From Euphorbia lathyris (taxonomy: Eukaryota > Streptophyta > Magnoliopsida > Malpighiales > Euphorbiaceae), in the NCBI RefSeq assembly GCF_963576675.1, contig NC_088915.1, positions 191,001 to 255,000 on the forward strand: a DNA stretch of 64,000 nt. Reading direction: 5' to 3'. How positions within the stretch are numbered: position 1 is the stretch's first letter; every line of letters begins with the position of its first letter. Positions 1 to 11,800 of this stretch are shown in pieces. Below the pieces are notes generated by a model that saw only the letters and a list, made by a program, of their open reading frames with translations, did not search any database and was not told the DNA's origin. The translations under genes were made by a program, and so were the position numbers.

Positions 1-2197
1 CCTTACTCCCACCAAAATTCGTGATGTCTAGGTCCACGACCTCTGGTCCTGCATCACCAGTATTAGATGCGCCCAGACTATCCTTGTACATTATCTGCTC
101 GTTGAAAACAACATCCCAATTGCAAATAATCTTCCTGTTCTGACTGTCCCAGAACCGATATCTGAAATCATTACCACCGTATCCAATAAACGTGCACTTA
201 ATAGACTTCACATCTAACTTACTTCTCTCAAGGGGACCAATATGAACATATGAATCACATCCAAATACTCGTAGAAAGGATAGATTTACCTGTTTGGCAC
301 TCCAAGCCTCTTCAGGAATGCCACTCTCCAAGGGACTCGATGGCCCTCTGTTGATCAAGAATGTTGCAGTGTTAACTGCTTCTGCCCAGAACGTCTTCGA
401 AAGTCCGCACTTCAGCCTCATGCTTCTAGCACGCTCACACAGAGTTTTGTTCATTCGTTCTGCAACTATGTTCTCTTGAGGAGTTCCTTTCAGAGTCTTC
501 TCCATGCGAATTCCATTCTCAGCACAGAATTCCTTGAATTCCCTAAGCTCATACTCTCCACCATTGTCAGACCTCAAGCACTTTACCTTCAAACCTGTCT
601 CATTCTCAACCAGGGCCTTCCATTTTCGAAAGGAATCAAAAGCATCAGATTTCTTTCTCAGAAAATAGATCCACACTTTCCTAGTGGAGTCGTCAATGAG
701 GGTCATGTAATACAAAGCTCCACCAAGAGATTTCACAGGTGCAGGACCCCATAGATCGTTGTGAACTAACTCCAACTTCTCTTTCTTCAAAGTTCTGCCA
801 CCCTTAGAGAAACTGACTCTTTTTTTATTCCCAAAGATGCAATCGGCACACAGCCCAAGATCAGCAGATTTCAGACCCGGCAACAGACCCTTTAAACATA
901 GCACTTTCATCCCATTTTCACTAATGTGACCAAGACGATAGTGCCACAAATCTCCATTGAAATTCTCCCTCATGACATCAATGCTATTGAAAACGTTGTC
1001 TATTAAGTACAACGATCCAACCTTCTCACCACGGGCAACCACCATGGCTCTTTTGGTCATTTTCCAAGCACCAGCTGCAAAGATTACACAATAACCTTCA
1101 TCATCCATTTGCCCAATGGACAACAGATTTCTCTTTAGGCCAGGAACATGCTTTACTCCAGACAGCTTTATCACAGATCCATTCGGAGATTTGATCGAAA
1201 CATCTCCCTTCCCTACAATCTCCAAAGGCTCATCATCAGCAAGATAAACCTTTCCGGATTTCCCAAGGGTATAGTTTTCCATCAAATCTGCACTACTACA
1301 TGAATGAAACGAAGCTCCTGAGTCTAATACCCAAGACTCCAGAGGACTTCTTACACTCAATACCAGGGCTTCTGCTGCTGTTTCTGCAGTTCAATTACTC
1401 AGAATCAACGCATCACCAAAATCCTCGCTGGCTGAATTCACTGACTTCTCCTTCTGCGGTGCCTTGCATTCACTCTTGTAATGACCATTCTCATTACAAT
1501 TCCAGCACTTGATGTGGCTCTTGTCCTTCGCAGGTTTCCCTCTCCCTTTAGACTTAGACCTGCCACGATTCTGCTTTGACCTGCGATTTGACCTGCCCCG
1601 ATTCTCTGCATTCAAGGCTGATCCAGATGTGGAACCTGACTCTTTCCTGCGAATCTCCTCGCTTATAATCAAGTCTCTGACATCATCAAACCTAAGTTTT
1701 TCTTTCCCTGCTGAAGCACTTAGGGCAGTAACCGTGCCGCTCCAACTCTCTGGTAAAGAAGATAACAGAATTAGGGCTAATACCTCTTCGTCGAAATCAA
1801 TATCTACAGAACTTAATTGAGTGATTGTCATATTAAAATCATTCAGGTGCGTCGCCACTGCTATATTCTCCATCATCTGCAGATTAAACAGTCGCCGCAT
1901 CAGATGAACTTTATTTACCATGGAAGGCTTCTCGTACAACGAACTCAAGATCTCCAACATCTCCTTCGTGGTCTTTGCCTTCACCGTGTGGTGCCCCACG
2001 TTTCTGGACAGCGACAGGCGAATCACGCTCATCGCTTTTCTGTCCAACAGCTTCCACTCTTCATCATACATATCCTCCGGCTGCTCACCCAAAGGCTGGT
2101 ACAAATCTTTACCGTACAGGTAATCCTCGATCTGCATCTTCTAGAAACCGAAATCCGAACCATCGAATTTCTCCACAGGGGTTTTTCTGTCTCCCAT
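1..2197 (-). pseudogene. copia gag-pol polyprotein (gag, protease, integrase), two nonsense codons, 3' truncated by window
   Basis: The likely start ATG is at 2197-2195, 14 bases after the PBS. A TAG at 2143-2141 replaces an expected Trp in the first 20 residues. Gag then reads to a TGA at 1393-1391 and shows a CX2CX4HX4C zinc knuckle (CWNCNENGHYKSEC). The same frame continues after the TGA into a protease with the D-S-G-A active site (WVLDSGAS). The integrase follows: an HHCC zinc domain (LWHYRLGH ... CADC), catalytic Asp in LVHNDLWGP, Asp in SDNGGEY and Glu in IVAERMN. The usual TPQxNG motif before the Glu is altered to TPQENI. The frame is open from 1390 to base 1. Known copia polyproteins process themselves to build virus-like particles and integrate cDNA; this copy cannot express one polyprotein without readthrough. 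Confidence 0.9.
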
Positions 2198-2210
2198 CGT
2201 AATTACCCTC

Positions 2211-2222
2211 GCTCTGATACCA
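2211..2222 (-). other. primer-binding site (initiator Met tRNA)
   Basis: The minus strand reads TGGTATCAGAGC, complementary to the 3' end of plant initiator Met tRNA and the standard PBS of plant copia elements. It sits 2 bp inside the LTR and sets the orientation of the element. Confidence 0.93.
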
Positions 2223-2224
2223 GT

Positions 2225-2465
2225 TGTTAGGAATGATTGAAATTACGATAAACGAAAAATAAGCAAACATACAAGAATTGTTTACCCAGTTTGCCACTCG
2301 ATTAGAATGACTACGTCTGGGGGGCACTACCAAGCCAGGATATTTCACTATAATGAATAAGATACAGATTACAGAGAAAGAGGTTACATTTACCCAGTTG
2401 GATCGCTGCAATTGGGCCAATCGCTTCAGCTGGGCCTATATATATTAGTCTCCATAAGCCCAACA
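2225..2465 (-). repeat. 5' LTR of the left-edge copia element
   Basis: On the plus strand it starts TGTTAGGAATG and ends CCCAACA, so it has the TG...CA ends of an LTR, 241 bp long. It lies 2 bp from a perfect initiator-Met PBS. A TATATATA run near 2437-2446 is a plausible TATA box for minus-strand transcription. The partner LTR is outside the window. Confidence 0.88.
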
Positions 2466-2470
2466 TCGCT

Positions 2471-3452
2471 TTCCTCCATTATTACTTACTGACTATAGCT
2501 ACGGTGGAAGAACAATAAATTGGAAAAATATGAAACGTTTGCTAGTAAATAATGCATATATTATAGTCATCCGAAAGAATTATTTAAGAATGCAAAATAC
2601 ATCATAAATGTAAAACATGTGTCTCTTCGAATCCCCCAACCCTTCCATCATTGGGCATACATAGAGTAATAACTATATTTGTTTTGGAACTTGGAATTTG
2701 AATAGACGAGAAGGTTTAGTGGGAAATTATAATCAATAATTAATGTTTCTAACAAAAAAATAATTATATTTAATGACAAGTTGCAACTTGTACATGTTAT
2801 ATTAGCCGTACATATTTAATGTAAAAAATGTTTAAAATTTACTCCTCTGTCTTGGTAAAATACCTAAAAAAACATTATTTTGTAGATGACAATTATAGAC
2901 ACCTTAATATGATTTATACAGACAATCTGGCACGATTGACATTGATTGTTTCACCCGTATTTTAATTTGGGCCATTTTCATAATTAATTATTTAATTCAG
3001 CCTTGATATCTGACGGAATTTCCTTCACTGGAATGCTTCCATGTGAGGCGCTATTGGATTCGTCGGGGACACTCCGATACTTAAGTTACAGATTGGTTTG
3101 ATTATCTACTTTTCACATTATGTTTATAATTTAATATATTATAACTAAATTTACACTTGAAACCTAGGATTAAATTTGACCTTATCCTTTTAATTTGGAT
3201 ATAAACAAAATAAAATATAAAAATATAGTAAAAAGGACACCGCATAAAGTTAGATTTCCCAAAGTTAGGTATTCCCCTTTTATGCCTTTTCTATAAATCC
3301 AATGCACAGTTCGATTAGAATCGGCGGCGGCGCTGAACTCCAGCTTTATGAAATTTTAGGTTCCCATTGAGTCTCCCGACCGTCAATTTTCAGGTAAAAC
3401 TTCTTCTCTTTGCGTTGTCTTTTCTTCCGATTTCCAATTAGCTATTCATTTA
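2471..3452. other. AT-rich intergenic DNA, possible orphan leader exon at about 3300-3393
   Basis: No reading frame or RNA gene is recognised here. The one gene-like piece is a GC-richer stretch at 3320-3393 that contains a GGC run and ends in a good splice donor (TTTTCAG followed by GTAAAAC). It resembles a plant 5'-leader exon followed by an intron, but no coding exon follows before the transposon fragments begin. It may be a leader cut off from its gene by insertions, or chance. Confidence 0.4.
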
Positions 3453-3665
3453 TGGGATAAGATACCAAAATAGGCCTAAGGTTTTTTGGGAAGTACAAAT
3501 TTAGGTTCAACGTTCAAAATAGCACCAATACAGGCTTAAGGTTTACAACATAGCATCAATTTAGGCCTCAAGTACAAAATAGCACCAATATAGGTTTAAT
3601 GTTTACAAAATAATACAAATTTAAGCTTAACGTTTAAAAAATATATCCAATTTAAACTAAATGTC
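3453..3665. repeat. fragment of a foldback MITE family (related to 34290-34622)
   Basis: This stretch repeats the phrases 'caaaatagcaccaata', 'aggcttaaggttta' and 'caatttaggcc' three to four times. It opens with GGATAAGATACCAAAATAGG, close to the terminus of the better-preserved foldback element at 34290-34622. Only one arm is recognisable. Type is assigned by that similarity alone. Confidence 0.5.
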
Positions 3666-3839
3666 ACAATTAAATTAACCATATTATATTTTTTTTCCTA
3701 GTAACTTTATATGTTATCTTTTTGTTTAGTTCTATTTTCTTATTTGTTATAATACAATTAATTAGTTTTCTTGTCTATTAAAATCTTATATTTGTTTTTC
3801 ATAAACCATTCCATGACTCCTAAATTTCATTACTCATTA

Positions 3840-4745
3840 ATATTTGTAACGTTCACGGGGTAATATGATTTGTAACGTTTAAGAGGTAATATTATTTTCT
3901 CTTTACTACTGTTGTAGTTAGATATTACAATCGACGATTATATAAAAGTTTCTGTCACGGAAAGATTTGGTGCGAGTTAATTATTAAATTGTCCGTCTGA
4001 ACTTTTATATATTAAAAATAATGATAATGTAAAAAATTGAAAAGAAAAATTTATACGGATAGACTCCTAGCAGTGTCACGAGTCTAACTGAATCTCCTGT
4101 CGGAATTAGCGATATCAGTTTAGTTTACACATTACAATTTCGGTGACAAACGAGAATAGTCCGATAAAAATGTTTGGTTTAAAATTTAGTTTTAAGTTAT
4201 TTGAATAATATTTAAGTGACTTAAAATTGCCGAGTTAAAATAAATTATAAATTATAAGGACTAATATCAATATTTGTTAAATAGAGTCTATATAAATTTG
4301 AATATAAAATTAGGACTAATATCAATACTCTTAGTAGTTTAACATGGTTTAACGAGTCTAATAGTTCTAATTAATTATTCAGTTTAGAATTTTGTTTTGG
4401 TGACCGAAAATAGTCCAATAAAAATATTTACTTCTAAACGATATTAAATTTTATCGATAGAATATTTTGAACTATTTAATTTTTGGAATTTGATTAAATT
4501 ATGAATTGATGATTTTATATAAATTTTTACCAATTTTAATTATATTAAAATATTCATTGATTTTAATGATTGTGATTATTTTTGTGAAAATAGTTAATTG
4601 AAGTCAAGTGGTTTTATGGTCATGGAATAAATTGGAAGTTTGATTGTGAAAAGAGATTTGATCATATTGTGATTTTATGATTTTTATATCCATCTAGAGT
4701 AATTCGGATTGATGGTTTTGATATTTGAAGATAGTGTTCAGTGAG
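3840..4745. repeat. partial LTR related to the 37.4-39.7 kb solo LTR
   Basis: Several phrases match the solo LTR at 37450-39726 in the same order and strand: 'acaatttcggtgacaaac' (4130s) against 38657, and 'gaccgaaaatagtccaata' (4400s) against 38410. The phrase 'tccatctag' near 4690 also recurs near 38994. Neither LTR terminus is preserved and the right side stops where the next LTR begins. No coding sequence is seen. Confidence 0.55.
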
Positions 4746-4747
4746 GA

Positions 4748-5261
4748 ATATGACTTATAACATCCAGATATTATTTACAGGACTAAAAAAGCAATTGACC
4801 AAACGACCGCGTATTAAGACGATCGGGAAAGCTATGGCGTATCAAGCAAGTCACCTGGATGGCGAATCACATGGATTCCTCCATACGCTATCCGTAGTCA
4901 AACATACGGGAGACCCGCCATCTCATCTCGATCCGCCCCTTGAACGGCTGAGCCAATTTCCGATAAAGGCAACTAATAACTCATTAATGAGCTAACGGTC
5001 ATACTTGAATAAGATCAATAACCGCTATTAATGAGGCATTAATGGAGACTTTCTAGTTACCAAGAGTTATAACTACATGACTATAAATAACTTGCATCCT
5101 AAGCTCTTGAGGTACACATTCACGTTATCCTTAACCATTCCTTGTGCTTACAGTTTATTCTACTACATTATACTGACTTTAGCATCGGAGCTTCCCCCGC
5201 CGAACCCAACGGCGCCCCCCGCAGGGAAGATCACCGATCAAGAATTCACCACCAGTCATCA
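4748..5261 (+). repeat. Tat-like gypsy LTR (left boundary uncertain)
   Basis: The last 150 bp closely resemble the end of the LTR at 50576-51268. Both share 'tgtgcttacagtttattct', a 'gcatcggagc/gcatcagag' segment and the end GT(C/T)ATCA. As at 51271, a tRNA-like primer site follows after 2 bp (5264-5280, degraded). A TATA box, TATAAATA, lies at 5082-5089, which suits a plus-strand LTR promoter. The left end is guessed from where similarity to the previous repeat stops. Confidence 0.65.
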
Positions 5262-5320
5262 ATTAGTGCGGTGAATGTGGAAGTTCTAATCCAAAAAGGT
5301 CTTAGTTCACAATCACAAAA

Positions 5321-5713
5321 ATGGCAAGTGGAGGGTCTAACCTCTCAACTGGAACAACACCACCGTCAATACCAATTTCAGTCAATAATCCCCAAACAAG
5401 AATTGGCCGGATTGATCCTGATGCACCAATTATTCACGATGAAAGGGAAATGTTGCCAGATTCTTTCATGGCAGTTTGTGCAGGAGCTGTGGGAAACATC
5501 TATGGACCAGTTACAGCGGATCGATTGAGGGCCTATTTGGAGAATCCCGTTGTAGGTAGACCCACAACAGGGATTGTCCCCCCTCTGAACCGCCGCCCGC
5601 CTAGGCCGAGTACATCAGCATGGCAAGCAGCCTTTTTCAGGCCAAGAGCTCATCTCGATTCGGCATTCTTGCCCTCTCAACCTACGGATTCAGTGGTCAC
5701 CAATCCAGGCTAA
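5321..5713 (+). pseudogene. N-terminal gag fragment of a Tat-like gypsy element
   Basis: This is a 130-codon frame starting ATGGCAAGTGGAGGG about 40 bp after the degraded PBS, exactly where gag starts in gypsy elements. The residues are rich in Pro, Ser and Thr and no catalytic motif is present, as expected of a gag N-terminus. The frame stops at 5713, where the next copia LTR begins, so the gag was probably cut by that insertion. The match to gag is by position and composition; I did not recognise a conserved domain. Confidence 0.5.
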
Positions 5714-5714
5714 G

Positions 5715-7781
5715 GTATAGCAGCGGAAATATAAATTTTTTAACCTATTTCCATTTAACCACAAGATCCGTTAACCGTTATTTCATATAAAGAAGGATAA
5801 GAAGAAATACCTTTTAGAAGTTCTATCTACCGTTGCAAACGAAGTGCCCACAACTTCAAAAGAGATAGAAACTGTCTACCAATCTGCCCCTATCCGAAAC
5901 AGACCTTCCAGACCTCCGAACGACAATCCCTTCGTTGGAAACGTGGAAGAATATGTCTAGAAGCTCTTGTCCAAAAATCGCGACGATCCGACGGTTTAAT
6001 CTCCGGGAATCCGTGAAATCGTGAACTGACCTAATGTAGGAGTAGTAAAACGAATTTCTCCCTTTTGTTTGTTTTTCTTCTTCGAGTTCCCAAACACGAA
6101 ATAAAACACGGGAAGATTAATTTAGAATCAACCGTTGAATAGCAACCAAAGTAGATTGTCTCTAATTAATCAACACAAGATCAAGGATAAAAGAAATAGA
6201 TGAAAAATTAATTGATCAAACGAAGCCGTAGAGAAATCTCGTCCTCGAACTAGGGGTGTCGAATTTTCTCTCTCTTGGACTAGGTGAATTTCGAAAATCA
6301 CAAGTAGGGAATGGCTTTCTTGGATTTCGAAAATCTCAATGGAAGGGGTATTTATAATCTCTTGTATCTAATCCCTAGTTAGATAGAATTAGGTTACTGA
6401 ATAGGAATTCCATTCGGAATAGAATTCCTAATTGTTATCTCACTATATATCTAATATATTAAGGATAATAATAATAACCTTATTGGATAATAATAGGAGT
6501 ATATTAATCTGATTAAAACTCCTAACTTAATTATCTCTTAATTAATTTAATTCATATTCCTAATCTAATTAGGATTAACAAAATCAAATTAATTATTCAT
6601 GTATATCACTACATGAATTTCGACCCCCTTATGTCCATGGGCCTTATTGGGCTCAATTGGGCTTCTATCAATTAATTAACATCTATCTCTCTTTTAGGTT
6701 CCAAGTCTTATGTGTGATCCCATTAGGTTCTTATTGCTTCTAGCCGTATGCAACGTTATTAAATTAATTTTCAAAGAATTATATTTAATCTTTACATAAC
6801 GGAATGATGTACAGAGTATGTGATTAGCAAGTCCATAATCATTCCCCCAGAGCTATAAGAAGACAGGTTGATTCTGTCGTTAACCTTTCCGTATTAGTTA
6901 CAGTATAATTCGATCCTTTATCAACTACATCCTTGAACTGAATCTTATGACTATGGGTGATGTCAAGTCACATATAGCGAGACATTCGTTTTACTTGTAC
7001 AGGCCGAGTCAACTCAAAAAGATAGGTTAAGTGAAATCTGTATTTCTTACTCTTAAGCTATCACCTTGCAAGGATTTAGAGTCGAGTCTTCCACAAGCGA
7101 TCCATGGATGTATCTCCCATTTATCGGGAGTGATAAATGCTCAATCCAATATATAACGACTCCGCAATTACTTCATGTGATACCCAACGTCTACTGTTCA
7201 CACCCCAGAGTCATCTATGTTAAGGATCATGTTACACCAGAGTCAAAGCATCACATTCCGTAATCCAGAATACCAATTAATATTCCTTTGAGTCTGAGGA
7301 TTAGTTATACCTATTAATACCAATGAGATGAACATGTGACAAGGATGAATCTACCCATCCTGTTATCTCAAATCGGATCCCCAATCCTAATGAACAACGT
7401 TTCATCGGATCTATGTAACTGTCCAGATATCTGTATATATGAAGCTTGTAAGATCAGCTTTCTGTCGGACAGAAGACATTGTTACATACAAGTCTCAACA
7501 GTGATATGTCAATCCCAAACATATCACTTGACTTGGGGTGGTTTTAAGTTTATCAGTTTACTATAAAGTTTTGTCTCACTTCATGCTTGTATGAACACTT
7601 TATAATCACTTTAAATAAACTTACAGATTTCCTTTTATTAAACTTTATTTAGTGCTTAAAAGGGATTGCCTTTATATAGTTATAAAACATATATCTCTTT
7701 AAACAAATGATATAAAGAACAATTCATTTACATTAAGTTTGTATCCTAGAACAATTGTCTATAGGACACTAAACCCCAACA
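5715..7781 (-). repeat. 3' LTR of the 5.7-18.9 kb copia element
   Basis: The inner border is clear: on the minus strand the PPT CCAAGTGGGAG is followed by TA and the LTR start TGTTGGGGTTTAG, so the LTR ends at 7781. The outer border is set near 5715, where the gypsy gag frame ends; no TG/CA terminus or target duplication was confirmed there. No reading frame of interest is present over the 2 kb. Confidence 0.7.
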
Positions 7782-7794
7782 TACTCCCACTTGG
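7782..7794 (-). other. polypurine tract of the copia element
   Basis: Reads CCAAGTGGGAGTA on the minus strand, directly before the LTR terminus TGTTGGGG. This is the plus-strand primer site in copia replication and fixes the LTR border. Confidence 0.8.
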
Positions 7795-7795
7795 A

Positions 7796-7967
7796 CTAAA
7801 GCCAATTGTTTCTAAAACTTATCCCAGTAGAAGTTAAATGACGATCATGTATTCTCTGGGTTAAAGGCTTTGTCAACGGATCTGCAACGTTGTCCTCTGT
7901 AGGTACTCTTTCTATTCTCACATCTCCTCTAGCCACAATCTCTCTAATGATGTGGTATCGCTTAAGG
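7796..7967 (-). pseudogene. copia RNase H, C-terminal end (cut off by the CRM insertion)
   Basis: Minus-strand translation gives a typical copia RNase H tail, including KRYHIIREIVARGD, RIERVPTEDNVADPLTKPL and a stop at 7798-7796, just before the PPT. The N-terminal side resumes at 14537 beyond the CRM element (LYCDKNGAIAQAKEPR). The break is therefore one insertion, not divergence. Confidence 0.9.
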
Positions 7968-7972
7968 TAATG

Positions 7973-8825
7973 TGATGTAGGGTGAAATCGACTGAGGATT
8001 TTAATCTTAAATCCACAAAGAATGCAATCTTCTCAAGCTATACTTGAAGGTTGAGTTAACCCAAAGGATAGAAATCCAAGCTCTCAAGGAGGCTATAAGT
8101 TTAATTCTTCAAAAGTTGAGAACATTACAAAATATGGGAGTTTAAATACTATCCCTCAAATCAAAGAGAAAGACCCAAAAGCCTATGAATAGGGTTTTGG
8201 TTAACACTTGGCTAAGAGGGTAAAATAGGGAGAATGGTAGTCTAGTAAATAAGTCATAGTGGCAATGCAGTAAATAAGGTGTCACAGAAATGGTCCCCCA
8301 ATGTAAGAACTTGGAGGAGAAGTAGTCTCCAGGTCATGATACGCCCCGCGTATCGGATCTTACGCCCCGCGTGAAAAGGCTCCTGGACTTCAGGAGGTTG
8401 GCTCGAGTTCAGTACGCGAGGCGTCCTACGGAATATGCCCCGCGTTAGAAAGCTCCTGACTTGGTTGCTCGGTGTCACGCGAGGCGTCCTGTGGACCAAG
8501 CCCCGCGTTATGAGGTTCCAGGAACTGGCAGACCAGCGGAGTGGAATCTACGCGGGGCGTCCAAGGGTTGCGCCCTGCGTGTTTAACCTCCTGGAACTTT
8601 TCTTGCTTCATGTGACCAATCACGCCCCGCGTGGCAAAGGATGCGCCTCGCGTCACCAACTGACCTGGTCTTTCATCCAAGACCACCATTCCCACGCCTT
8701 GCGTCAGGTTGGACACGCCCCGCGTGTTCTCTATTTTGGGTCGTTCCTTGCTCTCTTTGAGTGGGTTCTCCCGGGTGGCCTCTAGTAGTTCCGGACTCGG
8801 GCTTAGGGATAAGATGCCCTCATCA
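7973..8825 (-). repeat. 3' LTR of the CRM-type element
   Basis: It spans 853 bp from TGATGTAGGG to CCTCATCA on the plus strand and carries the polyprotein stop codon at 8428-8426. It contains about 12 copies of an 11-bp GC-rich palindrome-like motif, ACGCCCCGCGT or close variants, between 8341 and 8725. Confidence 0.93.
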
Positions 8826-11800
8826 TTCTCCCCTTCTTCGAAAGAGTCGGGTCCCGCCTCGGTGACCTTGGTCGGCAACGTTCCCTCCGGCTTCCACAAG
8901 CTAAGGTCATGCACATTAAAAGAAGAAGACATCTTCCCAAGCCAGTTGGGAAGGGTTAGTTGGTAGGCATTGGCACTCATCTTCTTGGTGATTCGAAACG
9001 GACCGTACTTCCTCGGCCTCAATTTACTACTAGGGGCGTGCATGATTCGCTCCTTCCCCAAATACACCATTACTTCATCCCCCACTTTAAATTGCACATC
9101 TCTTCGGTGCTCGTCAACTTTGGCCTTGTTCTTACTATTCTTCTTCTCGATACTATTCCGTACTTCTTGGTGCATTAGGTAGTAGTCATTGGCCAAATTC
9201 CGGGCTGCCACACTCTTCTCCTCTACCTTCGGAATCTCCCCCAAATCAAGTGAATGGTTAGGGGCCTTGGTGTACACCACTTCGAAGGGTGACTTCCCGG
9301 TGGTTGAACTTACGGCTGAGTTATAGGCGAACTCGGCTTGGGCGATCACATAATCCCACATCTTGGGCCGATCTCGGCACTTGCTCCGCAATAGATTTCC
9401 CAAAGTCCGATTCACCACCTCGGTTTGTCCATCCATTTGGGGGTGAGCTGTGGTGCTAAACTTCAAGGTAGTTCCCAAAATAGCCCAAAGAGTTCGCCAA
9501 AAGTGGCTAACAAACTTCGTGTCCCGATCCGACACTATACTCTTTGGAACCCCATGTAATCTCACTACCTCCCGGAAGAAGAGCTTAGCAATGGCGGTGG
9601 CGTCATTAGTCTTCCGACATGGAATGAAATGAGCCATCTTTGAGAACCTATCCACCACCACGAAGATCGAATCCATTCCCCGTTGGGTCCTTGGCAGCCC
9701 CAATATGAAATCCATCGAGAGATCCTCCCAAATAGTTTCCGGAATTGGTAAGTGCATACGTAATCCGGCATTGGTGGTATGCCCCTTGGAGCCTTGACAA
9801 TTCTCACATCGCTCAACGATATATGCCACATCTTTCCTCATCTTGGGCCAAAAGTACCGGGAACTAACTGCTTCCAAGGTTTTGTCCCTACCAAAATGAC
9901 CGCCCAACACTCCACCATGTAGCTCTCGGATCACCCTTTCTCGTATAGACGTGTGTGGGAGGCACAGCTGGCTACCCTTCATGAGAAATCCATCCACAAG
10001 CTGATATCCACCCTCTTCGGTGCCTGTTCTACACTTCTCCCATTCAATACTAAAGTCGGTGTCATCTTCGTATTCTCCCTTGATGTGCTCAAAATCTGTC
10101 AACTCCAATGCCACTGTTTTCATAAGCGCAACCCTCCGGCTCAAAGCATCCGCCACCTTATTCTGTTGACCCGATTTGTGTAGAAGTCGATAAGGAAACT
10201 TATCCACAAATGCGGACCACCTAGCATGCATGGAACTTCGGATTTGCTTTTGACTCCCCAAGTACTTAAGGGCTTGGTGATCGGTGTACAGCATGAATTC
10301 CTTCCCAATAAGGTAGTGCTCCCACGTCTTGAGAGCCCTCACTACCGCATATAACTCCTTATTATAAGTGGCCCATTTCTGCCTTGAGTCACATAATTTC
10401 TCGCTGAAATACGCTATGGGCCTCTTTTCTTGCATTAACACTCCCCCAACTCCAACACCACTAGCGTCACACTCCACCTTAAAGAGCTTCTCGAAGTCCG
10501 GAAAAGCTAACACCGGAGCGGTACTTAACTTCTCCTTAATCAAGGCAAAACTATTCTCTTGCTCATCTTCCCACTTGAAACCTCTACCCTTCTTCAAGCA
10601 TTCGGTCATAGGAGCCACGATAGCGCTGAAATTCCGGATGAACCGCCTATAGAACGTAGCCAACCCGTGGAAACTCCTAATATCCCCAACTGTCTTCGGA
10701 GTCGGCCACTCCCGGATAGCTCTCACTTTCTCTTCATCCACACGAATCCCACTCCCACCGACCACATACCCAAGGAACACCAAGCTCTCCATCACAAAAT
10801 CACACTTCTTAGTGTTGGCAAAGAGTTGGTTTTCCCGGAGCAAGGTTAATACTGTTCTCAAGTGCTCTACATTCTCTTCTAGGGTCTTACTATGGATGAG
10901 GATATCATCAAAGTAGACCACCACAAACTTCCCAATCACCGGATGCAACACTTGGTTCATCAATCTCATGAAAGTACTCGGTGCATTGGTCATCCCGAAT
11001 GGCATCACTAGCCACTCATATAGCCCATCCCGCGTCTTAAACGCCATCTTCCATTCATCTCCTGCCTTGATTCGGATTTGGTGATATCCACTCCTCAAGT
11101 CGATCTTCAAAAAGACCTTGGAGCCACTCAACTGATCGAGCATATCATCAAGTCGGGGAATCGGGAACTTGTATCGGATTGTAATCTTGTTGATGGCTCG
11201 GCTATCCACACACATTCTCCACGACCCATCCTTTTTGGGTGTCAACAAAGCCGGCACAGCACATGGGCTCATGCTTTCCCTAACATACCCCATCTTAATC
11301 AACTCATCCACCTTCTCCTTCATTACCTCACTCTCCTTGGGACTCATCCGGTAGTGGGGAAGACTAGGCAAGCTAGCTCCCGACACTAGATCAATGTGGT
11401 GTTGGATGTCCCGTAGGGGTGGTAATCCATCCGGTAACTCTTCCAGGAAGACATCTCGGAATTCATTGAGTAATCTCCCCACTTCCTCCGGAACCTCTTC
11501 AGTTTCACTCCCCACACTTTTCGTCGGTGGGCTCGCCTTCACCATCACTACATAAACCGTTTGACTTTCCTCACACTCGTTAATAAACGCCTTGTGAGTT
11601 GGGCAAACGATCAAGGTAGATTTCCCTTTATCTGTGGGCTCCCCCGATAGAGGGGTTAGAACATATCTGATGCCGTCCTTCATAAAACGATAGGTGTTCT
11701 TTCTCCCGGCATGCGTGGCGTCTCTATCAAATTGCCACGGACGTCCCAATAGTAAATGACACGCATCCATCTCCACCACATCACAATAAACCTCATCCCG

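Larger units (their letters stand above)
1..2465 (-). mobile_element. Ty1/copia LTR retrotransposon, 5' part (continues past left edge)
   Basis: Read on the minus strand the order is LTR (2465-2225), initiator-Met PBS, gag, protease, integrase, then the window edge. This is the copia order; the RT/RNase H part would lie outside the window. The LTR is short (241 bp) and bounded by TGTTGGG...CCTAACA. The candidate target-site duplication is TCGCT at 2466-2470, but its partner is off-window. Two in-frame stop codons in gag show the copy is dead, although the rest of the frame stays open to the edge, so decay is moderate. Confidence 0.93.

Noticed and set aside
3300..3460. Possible first exon of a host gene.
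   Set aside because: Splice donor and GC shift are suggestive, but no coding exon or second exon can be linked; kept only as a note in the intergenic entry.
5077..5528. Frames overlapping the Tat-like LTR and gag start.
   Set aside because: Out of phase with the gag frame at 5321 and partly within the LTR; no domain.
8435..8785. Plus-strand frame of 116 codons in the CRM LTR (duplicated at 14141-14491).
   Set aside because: Antisense shadow of the LTR-encoded polyprotein tail; GC-rich LTR sequence keeps several frames open.
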